A stretch of 6,472 nucleotides of DNA, from positions 1 to 6,472 of the forward strand of contig JAITQL010000153.1 in assembly GCA_031288935.1 (NCBI GenBank), given 5' to 3'. Position numbers and translations under genes: made by a program. A model generated the notes under the pieces. That model was not told where the DNA came from. It saw only the letters and a list, made by a program, of their open reading frames with translations, and ran no database searches. Positions 1-6,472 of this stretch are shown in pieces. The DNA comes from Tannerella sp. (GTDB lineage: Bacteria; Bacteroidota; Bacteroidia; Bacteroidales; Tannerellaceae). The stretch's first letter is position 1. Each line of letters starts with the position of its first letter.

Positions 1-70
1 TTAGGATAGATTTTATCCTCGCGACCATGATTTCTATCATAATTAGGATAGATTTTACCCTCCCGACCGT
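1..70. repeat. Two copies of a 42-bp hairpin-bearing repeat
   Basis: TTAGGATAGATTTTA begins at base 1 and again at base 43, followed in both copies by a CCTC/CCC segment and CGACC, so the unit is 42 bp. Copy 1 contains a perfect stem, AGGATA-GATTT-TATCCT (bases 3-19), and a second one, ATGAT-TTCT-ATCAT (27-40). Copy 2 has the first stem with one mismatch and then runs into the ATTCA repeats. The array may begin before the window. Its period is close to the 41 bp of the array at the right end, and both contain CGACC, but the alignment is too weak to call them one family. There is no sign of coding. Confidence 0.6.
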
Positions 71-72
71 AA

Positions 73-203
73 ATTCAAAGATTCAAGATTCAAAAATTCA
101 AAGATTCATCGTTGATTTGTGCAGTTATCCATCTGTAATATCGTTTGAATTGCCTGAATTTTGAAAACTCAACGATTCAGGGATTCAAAAATCCAAAGAT
201 TCA
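73..203. repeat. Short 7-8 bp ATTCA-type direct repeats with an inverted segment
   Basis: ATTCA occurs at 73, 81, 88, 96 and 104 (steps of 8, 7, 8, 8). A second run has it at 175, 183, 191 (as ATCCA) and 199, exactly 8 bp apart. Each run is followed by a similar tail, ending GTGCAGTT near 119-126 and GCGCAGTT near 219-226, so part of the block looks duplicated. Between the runs the motif appears on the opposite strand (TTTGAAT near 144-150, TGAATTTTGAA at 155-165), so runs and middle could pair. GGATT-CAAA-AATCC (181-194) is a small perfect hairpin. This looks like simple-sequence intergenic DNA; no function is evident. Confidence 0.6.
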
Positions 204-207
204 TTGA

Positions 208-511
<304 letters not shown>

Positions 512-529
512 CTTTTGTTTTCAGCGCTG

Positions 530-537
530 CAAAGATA
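530..537 (-). promoter_or_regulatory. Probable -7 element of the tRNA-Pro promoter
   Basis: The minus strand reads TATCTTTG here, an exact match to the Bacteroides -7 consensus TAnnTTTG. It lies 18 bases before the tRNA 5' end, so the leader would be roughly 10-15 nt. The expected -33 position, 19 bases upstream, reads ACCG, so only the -7 half is convincing. If real, the tRNA is transcribed independently of the aroB gene just upstream. Confidence 0.6.
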
Positions 538-577
538 CAAAATAATCGCTAACGGGCGGTTCGGCAGCGCGTTTTTT

Positions 578-1645
578 TTACTGCAAACTTGTTTCACGAT
601 AGAAGTCAAGCGATTCCAGTACGGTTTCCCGGTCGATCGTTTGCCTGATTCGCACGTCGCCGATTTGCGCCAGCAGCGTGAAATGTATGTTTCCGTTTTC
701 GTTTTTCTTGTCGTGCGTCATCCTTTCATAGAGCGTCTCATAGTCGTTGCAGTCGAAGACAAACGGAGGATAGCGGGTGTTGATAAACTGGACGGTTTGA
801 CGGAACGTATCCGCCGGGAAATCACAGCATTTATGCGAAAGGTAAAGCTCGCAGACCAGTCCGGCGGCTACGGCATGACCGTGCAGCAGGGGGCGCGGGC
901 GTTCAAACGACAGGCTTTCGAAGGCATGGCCGACGGTATGGCCGAAATTAAGCGCTTTGCGGATACCGTGTTCTTTCGGGTCTTCCGTGACGATGCGCTC
1001 CTTTACGGCTACGGATTCCGCCACCAGACGGTTCAGCGTTTCGACGTCCAGGCGCCGTACGTCCGGGTCGAACGTGAGCACGTCGCTCCATATCCGCGTC
1101 GAATCGATCAGTCCGTGTTTAATCATTTCCGCATAGCCGGACAGCAGATTGTCCTGGTCGAGCGTGCGCAAAAAGATACTGTCTATCACTACATAATCCG
1201 GAAAGTGGAACGCGCCGATTTCATTTTTCAATCCGTTGAAGTTAATCCCCGTCTTTCCGCCCACGGCGGCGTCGACCGACGCCATAAGGGTGGTCGGGAG
1301 GTTGATCGTATGCAGTCCCCGCTTGAAGGTGGCGCCTGCGAAACCGCCCAGGTCGGTCACCATCCCTCCGCCCAGATTCATCAGCAGGGAATTGCGCGAA
1401 GCCCCTTCGCGGGAAAGGCGGTTCCATATCTGCGACACCTGTTCCAGTTCCTTGTGCATATCCCCTGCCCGGATCGTGATCAGCCGTGCATTTTGCAACG
1501 CCGGAATGTCTCTTACAAGAGGATAACACTTCTGTTGCGTGTTTGCGTCCGCAAGAATAAACAGCCTGTCATATCCCGAAGAGGCAAGGAGCGCCTGCAG
1601 TTCGGATTTCAGGTCACGGGTGATGATTATTTTTTGTTCGGTCAT
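578..1645 (-). CDS. aroB: 3-dehydroquinate synthase
   Basis: AroB converts 3-deoxy-D-arabino-heptulosonate 7-phosphate to 3-dehydroquinate, the second shikimate-pathway step, in the cytoplasm, using NAD+ and a divalent metal. The 355-residue length is normal for the family. Visible motifs are the NAD-binding glycine-rich segment LGGGMVTDLGGFAGATFKRG (residues 91-110), LPTTLMASVDAAVGGKTG (116-133), YAEMIKHG (171-178), NFGHTVGH (233-240), LLHGHAVAAG (253-262) and DKKN (312-315). Expected metal ligands are Glu173, His236 and His255, all present. One departure from the textbook LHGEAVA motif is His at 257 where Glu is usual; the ligand His255 itself is kept, so I expect activity. The ATG at 1645 lies 18 bases after the alaS stop, with no promoter evident between, so it is probably the second gene of an alaS transcript. 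After the stop there is only a weak CGCT/AGCG stem followed by ATTATTTTG, not a firm terminator. Confidence 0.96.
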   Translation of the reverse strand: MTEQKIIITRDLKSELQALLASSGYDRLFILADANTQQKCYPLVRDIPALQNARLITIRAGDMHKELEQVSQIWNRLSREGASRNSLLMNLGGGMVTDLGGFAGATFKRGLHTINLPTTLMASVDAAVGGKTGINFNGLKNEIGAFHFPDYVVIDSIFLRTLDQDNLLSGYAEMIKHGLIDSTRIWSDVLTFDPDVRRLDVETLNRLVAESVAVKERIVTEDPKEHGIRKALNFGHTVGHAFESLSFERPRPLLHGHAVAAGLVCELYLSHKCCDFPADTFRQTVQFINTRYPPFVFDCNDYETLYERMTHDKKNENGNIHFTLLAQIGDVRIRQTIDRETVLESLDFYRETSLQ

Positions 1646-1663
1646 GATGCGTGCAGGTTTGTT

Positions 1664-4291
1664 TTATTGCAATCCGGCCAGTTCCAGCACCGCGTCGATT
1701 GCTGCGCCGAGGCCGTCGGCCAGTTTCCCGCCGGCGGTAGCAAAGTGCGGCTGTCCGCCGCCGCCGCCCAGGATGTGTACGGACGCCGTTTTTACCAGCC
1801 GGGAGGCGTCCAGTCCGTCGGCGACCAGCTCATCGCCAAGCATGACCACCAGCATGCACTTCTCCTTGTCTTCGATGCCGGCGACGAAGCAGAATTTGTC
1901 CGGAAGTTCGCCTTTCAGCTGAAAGGCCAGGTCTTTGCACATCTCCAGGTTCCCGTTGCCTCGAAAGACGACCAGTTTCACGCCGTTGCGTTCCACGGCG
2001 CCGGCAAGCAATTTCTTTTTCTGGGAAGCCACTTTTTCTTTTACATAGAGGGAGAGCTGCTTCTTGAGTTCGGCATTTTCCTCGATGGCTTTCCGGATCG
2101 TTTGCGCCAGATTCGGTACGTTATTCATGATCGCATGCAATTCGCGGAGCTTGTCCTGCTGCAAGTACACGTACTGTTCGGCGCCTTCGGCCGTGACGGC
2201 TTCGATGCGTCGCACGCCGGCGGCAATCGAACTCTCGCCCAGGATGTAGAGCGAACCGATCATGCCGGTAGACGGAATGTGCGTGCCGCCGCATAACTCA
2301 ACGGATGTGCCGTATTTGACAACCCGCACCTCGTCGCCGTATTTCTCGCCGAACAAGGCCATCGCACCCATCTCTTTGGCCCGGGCAATCGGGATACTGC
2401 GATATTCGTCGATCGGGAAATCGGCGCGGATGCGTTCATTGACCAAACCTTCCACCCGGCGCAGTTCTTCGCCGGTCATTTTCTGGAAATGCGAGAAGTC
2501 GAAACGCAACACTTCGGGCGAAACGTACGACCCCTTTTGTTCTACATGCGTACCCAGCGTTTCACGCAGCGCTTCGTGCAACAGGTGCGTCCCCGTGTGA
2601 TTACATTCGCACTGCATGCGTTTCGTCCGGTTTATCTGCGCAGTGAAGGAGGCGGCAATATCTTCCGGCAACTTTTCAATCAGGTGTACCGGCAGGTTGT
2701 TTTCACGTTTGGTGTCGATGATGTCGATTGTTCCGGTTTCCGAAATCAGGAGACCGGAATCGCCGACCTGTCCGCCCATTTCGGCATAGAAGGGCGTTTT
2801 ATCCAGGACGATCTGGAACAGTTCCTTATTCTTGTTCTTCTGTTTGATTTTACGGTAACGCAAGATTTCGGCGTCACATTCAAACACATCATAGCCCACG
2901 AACCGTGTTTCGCCGTTTTTCAAGACGACCCAGTCGCCGGTTTCGACGGCCGCCGCATTGCGGGCGCGTTCTTTTTGTTTCTGCATCTCCCGGTGAAATT
3001 CCTCGATCCGGATACCCAGGTTGTTTTCGCGCAGAATCAGTTCCGTCAAGTCCAGCGGAAAGCCGTAGGTGTCGTACAGCGTAAAAGCGTCCACGCCGCT
3101 CAGGACACTGTCTCCGGCCGTTTGAGCTTCTTCAATCTTTTTGTCCAGCAGCCGGATGCCCGTTTCGAGCGTGTGCAGGAACGAATCTTCCTCCTCCTTC
3201 ATCACCTTGCCAATGAGCGTTTGTTGCGCCGGCAGTTCGGGATAGGCATCGCCCATCGTCTCGGTCAGGACGGGCAGGAGGCGGTAGATAAACGCCTCCC
3301 TGCGGTCGAGGAACGTATAGCCGTAACGCACGGCGCGGCGCAGAATCCGCCGGATGACATAGCCGGCCTTGGCGTTGGACGGTAACTGTCCGTCCGTAAT
3401 CGAAAAGGCGATGGTGCGGATGTGGTCGGCGATGACGCGCATGGCCACGTCCTTTTGCCTGTCCGCGCCGTAAGCGAATCCCGTCATTTGTGCAATGGCC
3501 TGGATCAGCGGTTGAAAAACATCCGTATCATAGTTGGACGTCTTTCCCTGCAACGCCATGCAGAGGCGCTCAAAGCCCATTCCGGTGTCGATCACTTTCG
3601 CCGGCAGCGGCTCCAGCGAACCGTCGGACTTGCGGTTGTACTGCATGAAGACCAGGTTCCAGATTTCAATCACCTGCGGATGATCCCGGTTCACCAGCGA
3701 GGCGCCCGGCACGGCACGGCGTTCGGCTTCGGGGCGGAGGTCGATATGGATTTCCGAACAGGGACCGCACGGCCCCGTGTCGCCCATTTCCCAGAAATTG
3801 TCATGCCGGTTGCCGTTGAGAATCTGGCCGGCAGGCAGGAATTGCGCCCAGTAAGCAGCTGCTTCTCCGTCGCGTTCCAGGTTTTCGGCCGGACTGCCTT
3901 CAAATACCGTGGCGTAGAGTTTCGACGCGTCCAGATGCAGCGTGTCTACCAGATATTCCCATGCCCACCGGATGGCTTCCTGCTTGAAGTAGTCGCCGAA
4001 CGACCAGTTTCCAAGCATTTCAAACATCGTATGGTGATACGTGTCGTGCCCGACTTCCTCCAGGTCGTTGTGCTTGCCGCTGACACGTAAACATTTCTGC
4101 GAATCCGCCACGCGCGGATATTTGACGGGAACATTTCCCAGAATAATATCCTTGAACTGGTTCATCCCCGCATTCGTAAACATGAGCGTCGGGTCGCCCT
4201 TCACTACCATCGGGGCGGAGGGCACAATCCGGTGCCCTTTTGAAGCGAAAAACGTCTTGAACGATTCGCGAATTTCTTTTGCTGTTGACAT
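1664..4291 (-). CDS. alaS: Alanyl-tRNA synthetase
   Basis: AlaS charges tRNA-Ala with alanine and hydrolyses mischarged Ser- and Gly-tRNA-Ala. At 875 residues it is full length for a bacterial enzyme. The N-terminal class II aminoacylation domain is marked by [12 protein letters not shown] (residues 37-48), the [18 protein letters not shown] segment (86-103) and [14 protein letters not shown] (169-182). [11 protein letters not shown] (314-324) lies in the following tRNA-recognition helical region. The editing domain carries its zinc site, HTGTH (His565, His569) and CGGTH (Cys667, His671), so proofreading should be intact. A charged helical stretch (about 710-765) leads into the C-Ala domain, recognised by [14 protein letters not shown] (842-855). 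The ATG at 4291 starts at the conserved N-terminus and has an A/T-rich leader without a Shine-Dalgarno sequence, as usual for Bacteroidota. It is transcribed from the divergent promoter region on its right and probably together with aroB. Confidence 0.98.
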   Translation of the reverse strand: MSTAKEIRESFKTFFASKGHRIVPSAPMVVKGDPTLMFTNAGMNQFKDIILGNVPVKYPRVADSQKCLRVSGKHNDLEEVGHDTYHHTMFEMLGNWSFGDYFKQEAIRWAWEYLVDTLHLDASKLYATVFEGSPAENLERDGEAAAYWAQFLPAGQILNGNRHDNFWEMGDTGPCGPCSEIHIDLRPEAERRAVPGASLVNRDHPQVIEIWNLVFMQYNRKSDGSLEPLPAKVIDTGMGFERLCMALQGKTSNYDTDVFQPLIQAIAQMTGFAYGADRQKDVAMRVIADHIRTIAFSITDGQLPSNAKAGYVIRRILRRAVRYGYTFLDRREAFIYRLLPVLTETMGDAYPELPAQQTLIGKVMKEEEDSFLHTLETGIRLLDKKIEEAQTAGDSVLSGVDAFTLYDTYGFPLDLTELILRENNLGIRIEEFHREMQKQKERARNAAAVETGDWVVLKNGETRFVGYDVFECDAEILRYRKIKQKNKNKELFQIVLDKTPFYAEMGGQVGDSGLLISETGTIDIIDTKRENNLPVHLIEKLPEDIAASFTAQINRTKRMQCECNHTGTHLLHEALRETLGTHVEQKGSYVSPEVLRFDFSHFQKMTGEELRRVEGLVNERIRADFPIDEYRSIPIARAKEMGAMALFGEKYGDEVRVVKYGTSVELCGGTHIPSTGMIGSLYILGESSIAAGVRRIEAVTAEGAEQYVYLQQDKLRELHAIMNNVPNLAQTIRKAIEENAELKKQLSLYVKEKVASQKKKLLAGAVERNGVKLVVFRGNGNLEMCKDLAFQLKGELPDKFCFVAGIEDKEKCMLVVMLGDELVADGLDASRLVKTASVHILGGGGGQPHFATAGGKLADGLGAAIDAVLELAGLQ

Positions 4292-4336
4292 ATCTATTTA
4301 TAATGTATCACTTCCGGTTAAAAACGTGAAAAATAT

Positions 4337-4367
4337 TTTGCAAAAGTACGGCAAATAATTATATTTG
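4337..4367 (+). promoter_or_regulatory. Promoter of the M23 peptidase-MerR unit
   Basis: TTTG (4337-4340), exactly 19 bases, then TATATTTG (4360-4367) is a perfect fit to the Bacteroides housekeeping promoter TTTG-N19-TAnnTTTG. Transcription should start within about ten bases after 4367, giving a leader of roughly 20 nt to the ATG at 4395. The -7 element overlaps the upstream TTG at 4365, which rules out that codon as the peptidase start if this promoter is used. Confidence 0.85.
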
Positions 4368-4371
4368 CAAT
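4341..4371 (-). promoter_or_regulatory. Promoter of alaS-aroB
   Basis: On the minus strand, ATTG (4371-4368), 19 bases, then TACTTTTG (4348-4341) matches the -33/-7 consensus with one mismatch, in the first base of the -33 box. The predicted start is near 4335, giving a leader of about 40 nt that is almost all A and T close to the alaS ATG. It occupies the same DNA as the rightward promoter. The two share the palindromes TTTTGCAAAA (4336-4345) and TTGCAA (4365-4370), each supplying one element to each strand. Confidence 0.8.
4351..4368. promoter_or_regulatory. Candidate operator: 7-4-7 inverted repeat
   Basis: GCAAATA-ATTA-TATTTGC is a perfect 18-bp inverted repeat. It covers essentially the whole 19-base spacer of the leftward alaS promoter and overlaps the -7 box of the rightward promoter. 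A dyad within a 19-20 bp spacer is the known binding arrangement of MerR-class regulators, and a MerR gene is the second gene of the rightward unit. That link is inference. Part of the symmetry could arise simply because TATTTGC is promoter consensus on one strand. Confidence 0.45.
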
Positions 4372-4394
4372 CCACTTTTTACGGAATTACGCTG

Positions 4395-5378
4395 ATGAGA
4401 TTGTTTAGAACACGGAAAATATACTATTTCTATAATCCGAATACGCTGACATACGAGCGGGTATATCCCTCGGTACGGGATCGTTTCTTTATTGTTTTAA
4501 GACATTTAAGTTCCGGCATCCTGATTGGAGCAGGCGTCTTTTTTGTTTTCATGTATTTCTTCCGCTCGCCGGTGGAAATGCTGTTGCAGAAGGAGAATAA
4601 TTTGTTGCAGACGCAGTACGACGTCCTCGCGCACCGGCTCGACGAAGCGCTGACCGTCCTGGACGATATTCAGCAGCGCGACGAGAATCTTTACCGCGTC
4701 ATCTTCCAGGCGCGCACGATTCCCGAATCCGTGCGCAAATCCGGCTTTGGCGGCGCAAACCGTTACGCCTACCTGATGAACCTGTCCAACTCGGAACTGA
4801 TCATTGAAACGACCCGGAAGATGGACTTGCTGTCGAAGCAAATGTATGTGCAGTCCAATTCGCTGGAGGAACTCTTCGCTTTGGGCAAAGACCTGGAGAA
4901 GCGCAGCCAGTGCGTGCCCGCCATTCAGCCCGTGTCCAACAGGAAGTTGAAACATCTGGCTTCGGGATACGGGACGCGCATCGACCCGATCTATCATACG
5001 CTGCGGTTTCACTCCGGGATGGATTTCTCGTCGCCGGCAGGAACGGATATTTATGCCACGGGCAACGGGACGGTGATTTACTCGGACTGGAAACACGAGT
5101 ATGGCAACTGCATCATCATTGACCACGGATATGATTTCAAGACGCTCTACGCGCATCAGTCGAAGAATCTGGTAAAGGTGGGACAGAAGGTGACGCGCGG
5201 CGAAGTCATCGGGAAAGTCGGCAATACGGGAAAATCGACGGGGCCGCATTTGCATTACGAAGTTCACTTGCGCAACAAGCCGGACAATCCCGCCAAATAT
5301 TATTATAGGGACTTGGGGCCGGAGGAGTATGACGACATGATTCAGATTGCCGAAAATCACGGTCAGGTCATGGATTAA
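4395..5378 (+). CDS. Membrane-anchored M23 (LytM-type) metallopeptidase
   Basis: This is probably a zinc endopeptidase that cuts peptide cross-links in peptidoglycan, anchored in the inner membrane and facing the periplasm. From the ATG at 4395 it has 327 residues: a short basic cytoplasmic head with YYFYNPNTLTYERVYPSVRD (10-29), one membrane segment (about 39-56), a coiled-coil-like stretch (about 60-95), a linker, and the M23 domain (about 185-300). The catalytic set is complete: His206 and Asp210 in FHSGMDF, His254 in LYAHQ, and His285 and His287 in GPHLHYEV, so it should be an active enzyme rather than an EnvC/NlpD-like activator. I chose ATG 4395 over the TTG at 4365 because the TTG lies inside the promoter -7 box and the protein then starts like its family. 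The MerR gene follows after 11 bases. Substrate preference cannot be read from the sequence. Confidence 0.93.
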   Translation: MRLFRTRKIYYFYNPNTLTYERVYPSVRDRFFIVLRHLSSGILIGAGVFFVFMYFFRSPVEMLLQKENNLLQTQYDVLAHRLDEALTVLDDIQQRDENLYRVIFQARTIPESVRKSGFGGANRYAYLMNLSNSELIIETTRKMDLLSKQMYVQSNSLEELFALGKDLEKRSQCVPAIQPVSNRKLKHLASGYGTRIDPIYHTLRFHSGMDFSSPAGTDIYATGNGTVIYSDWKHEYGNCIIIDHGYDFKTLYAHQSKNLVKVGQKVTRGEVIGKVGNTGKSTGPHLHYEVHLRNKPDNPAKYYYRDLGPEEYDDMIQIAENHGQVMD

Positions 5379-5389
5379 ACGTACAGGAT

Positions 5390-5758
5390 ATGGTCAGACA
5401 GAAAAAGGAAGCAAAATTATACTGTTCCATTAAGGAGGTGGCGCAGCGATTTGGCGTCAATGAATCCACCCTGCGTTTCTGGGAAAAGGAATTTGACGAG
5501 ATAACGCCCCGGAGAAACGGGAAGGGGACGCGATTCTACCTGGACGAAGATGTTCGGATTATTCAGTGGATCTACCAGCTGCTGAAAGTGGAAGGGATGA
5601 CGCTGGAAGGCGCAAAAAAGGTGCTGGCAAAAAAAAAGGACAGGTCTGTTGCGGATCAGGCGGAACTGCTGAATCGCCTGAATCGGATCCGCACGGAACT
5701 CGTATCGCTGGTCAGTGCCGTTGACGCCTATAAACATGAATCCGGGGAGCATGAGTAA
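5390..5758 (+). CDS. Small MerR-family transcriptional regulator
   Basis: A 122-residue protein with an N-terminal winged helix-turn-helix typical of MerR regulators. CSIKEVAQRFGVNESTLRFW (12-31) is the helix-turn-helix; EKEF (32-35), TPRRNGKGTRFY (39-50) and the following DEDVRIIQWIYQLLKVEGMT form the wing and second helical pair. The remainder (about 75-115) is helical and charged, suited to dimerisation. There is no effector domain and no cysteine motif for metal or redox sensing, so what it responds to is unknown. It starts 11 bases after the peptidase stop and is surely co-transcribed. A likely target is the divergent promoter upstream of its own unit, where a 7-4-7 dyad lies. The family call is firm; target and signal are inference. 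I believe alaS, M23 and a small MerR are neighbours in other Bacteroidota, from memory only. Confidence 0.9.
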   Translation: MVRQKKEAKLYCSIKEVAQRFGVNESTLRFWEKEFDEITPRRNGKGTRFYLDEDVRIIQWIYQLLKVEGMTLEGAKKVLAKKKDRSVADQAELLNRLNRIRTELVSLVSAVDAYKHESGEHE

Positions 5759-5764
5759 AATACG

Positions 5765-5998
5765 ATGATGTATCCCCCGGACAAAAACAGTCATCAACAA
5801 ACAGTATCACTGGTTGGAAATGTGCGTTATGCGCTTTCTTCAAGCCTGCAGATAGCGGCAGGCCCCGCCGTGACATGGATTCATTCATATAAGGGTGAAA
5901 ATCCATACGAACCGGTATTCTCCATTGTAAATTATACCCCGGATCATGCAAATCGTCTCCTTCCGGGCGCCAGAGTTGCATTAAGCGTTCATTTTTGA
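5765..5998 (+). pseudogene. Probable C-terminal stub of an outer-membrane beta-barrel protein
   Basis: This is an open stretch of 77 codons in the same frame as the MerR gene, separated only by the MerR stop TAA and two codons. The translation has no signal peptide. It alternates polar and hydrophobic residues in three strand-like parts: VSLVGNVRYAL (about 15-25), LQIAAGPAVTWIHSY (28-42) and LLPGARVALSVHF (65-77). It ends in Phe, as the last strand of outer-membrane barrels usually does. This suggests the end of a larger barrel protein whose front was lost by deletion, with MMYPP a chance start. It could instead be a small expressed protein. I do not recognise a specific family. Its position between the intact operon and a repeat array fits a decayed junction. 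Confidence 0.45.
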
Positions 5999-6018
5999 AG
6001 CAGTATTGCTTTATGAAC
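5987..6018 (+). other. Imperfect hairpin over the stub's stop codon
   Basis: GTTCAT (5987-5992) pairs with ATGAAC (6013-6018), and inside it AAGCA (5998-6002) pairs with TGCTT (6007-6011) around a GTAT loop; 5993-5997 bulge out. No run of U follows directly. A smaller GGAT-AAAA-ATCC hairpin and then TTCTCTT come next (6020-6038). Together they might end transcription of the rightward unit, but they are not a classical terminator. Confidence 0.3.
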
Positions 6019-6084
6019 GGGATAAAAATCCTTCTCTTCCGATAATCCTTTCAAATAAAAAGGTAAAAGAAATCATATTCATCT

Positions 6085-6452
6085 TCTTCTGAAATTTCGG
6101 GAGAAGGTGATTTGCCGTTTTTATATCTTCTGAAATTTAGAAAGTATAAAATAGACCGGTTTGGCATCTTCTAAAATTTAGAAACGATAAAATCAACCGT
6201 TTTCATGTCTTCTAAATTTTAGAAACGATAAAATCGACCGTTTTCATGTCTTCTAAATTTTAGAAACGATAAAATCAACTGTTTTTGCGTCTTCTAAAAT
6301 TTAGAAGAGATAAAATCGACCGTTTTCATGTCTTCTAAAATTTAGAAAGCATGAAACAGACAGTTTTATATCTTCAAAAATAGCGAAGATACGAAAATGA
6401 GCCGGTTTTAGTCCTTCGATTATTTTGAAGGGATAAAATCACTGTATTATAC
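6085..6452. repeat. 41-bp tandem array with a palindrome in each unit
   Basis: Units start at 6085, 6126, 6167, 6208, 6249, 6290, 6331, 6371 and about 6412: steps of 41 except one of 40. The core unit has a palindrome, TTCTAAA-N-TTTAGAA, then GATAAAATCRACCGTTTT and CATG. Units 2-5 (6167-6330) are nearly identical (units 2 and 3 differ at 2 of 41 bases); those on both sides are increasingly degraded. A further worn unit at about 6046-6084 keeps a CCTTT/AAAGG stem, so the array may begin near 6005. The last 20 bases of the window no longer match clearly. As 41 is not a multiple of three and TAA/TAG recur, it is not protein-coding. Forty-one bp is about four helical turns, so the palindromes face one side of the DNA. 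There are no unique spacers, so it is not CRISPR. Function unknown. Confidence 0.9.
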
Positions 6453-6472
6453 TGTAACCGGAATAAGGGCGA

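Noticed and set aside
547..579. Hairpin plus eight T residues on the plus strand as a terminator
   Set aside because: The stem is only about four base pairs, and no plus-strand gene ends there. The T-run is simply the complement of the A-run at the aroB stop.
2489..4090. Long plus-strand open frames opposite alaS (2489-3385 and 3422-4090)
   Set aside because: Both lie wholly antisense to conserved alaS domains and their translations look like reverse-strand shadows, with no recognisable motif.
4365..4394. Upstream TTG start adding 10 residues to the M23 peptidase
   Set aside because: The TTG falls inside the predicted -7 box TATATTTG, so it would lie upstream of the transcript start. The ATG at 4395 gives the family-like N-terminus.
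4506..5360. 284-codon minus-strand open frame opposite the M23 gene
   Set aside because: It is antisense to a peptidase with a complete catalytic set. The translation shows no domain, and there is no promoter for it.
6085..6452. CRISPR array
   Set aside because: The whole 41-bp unit is repeated with no unique spacers between copies, and no cas genes are nearby.

Overview
The window looks like a chromosomal segment of a Bacteroidota bacterium, most likely order Bacteroidales. Three things point there. The promoters fit the Bacteroides-type consensus (TTTG, 19 bases, TAnnTTTG). The starts of the main genes have A/T-rich leaders rather than Shine-Dalgarno sequences. The proteins have Bacteroidota-style features, such as an inner-membrane M23 peptidase with an N-terminal YYFYNP segment and a minimal MerR protein beside alaS. 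I cannot name a genus from the sequence alone.

Layout from left to right. Bases 1-437 hold no convincing gene. They contain two copies of a 42-bp hairpin-bearing repeat, then runs of an 8-bp ATTCA-type repeat, then a featureless stretch. Bases 438-511 (minus) encode tRNA-Pro with anticodon GGG, and it appears to have its own promoter. Next on the minus strand are aroB (3-dehydroquinate synthase) and, upstream of it, alaS (alanyl-tRNA synthetase). They are 18 bases apart and look like one alaS-aroB transcript. At about 4336-4371 two opposite-facing promoters occupy the same 35 bp; one drives alaS-aroB leftwards and the other drives a two-gene unit rightwards. That unit encodes a membrane-anchored LytM/M23 cell-wall endopeptidase and a 122-residue MerR-type regulator. 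Immediately after it, in the same frame as the regulator, is a 77-codon open stretch that resembles the last strands of an outer-membrane beta-barrel and is probably a stub. The window ends in a non-coding array of about nine 41-bp tandem units (about 6085-6452), each carrying a palindrome.

The core genes are housekeeping: protein synthesis (tRNA-Pro, AlaS), the shikimate pathway (AroB) and cell-wall remodelling (M23). The shared promoter couples their transcription. A perfect GCAAATA-N4-TATTTGC dyad sits in the spacer of the alaS promoter and over the -7 element of the opposite promoter, so it is a good candidate operator, possibly for the adjacent MerR protein.

The two most notable points are the interlocked divergent promoter with its dyad and the 41-bp hairpin array, whose outlying units keep their stems although the sequence changes. 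I see no defence system, CRISPR array, transposase or integrase here.
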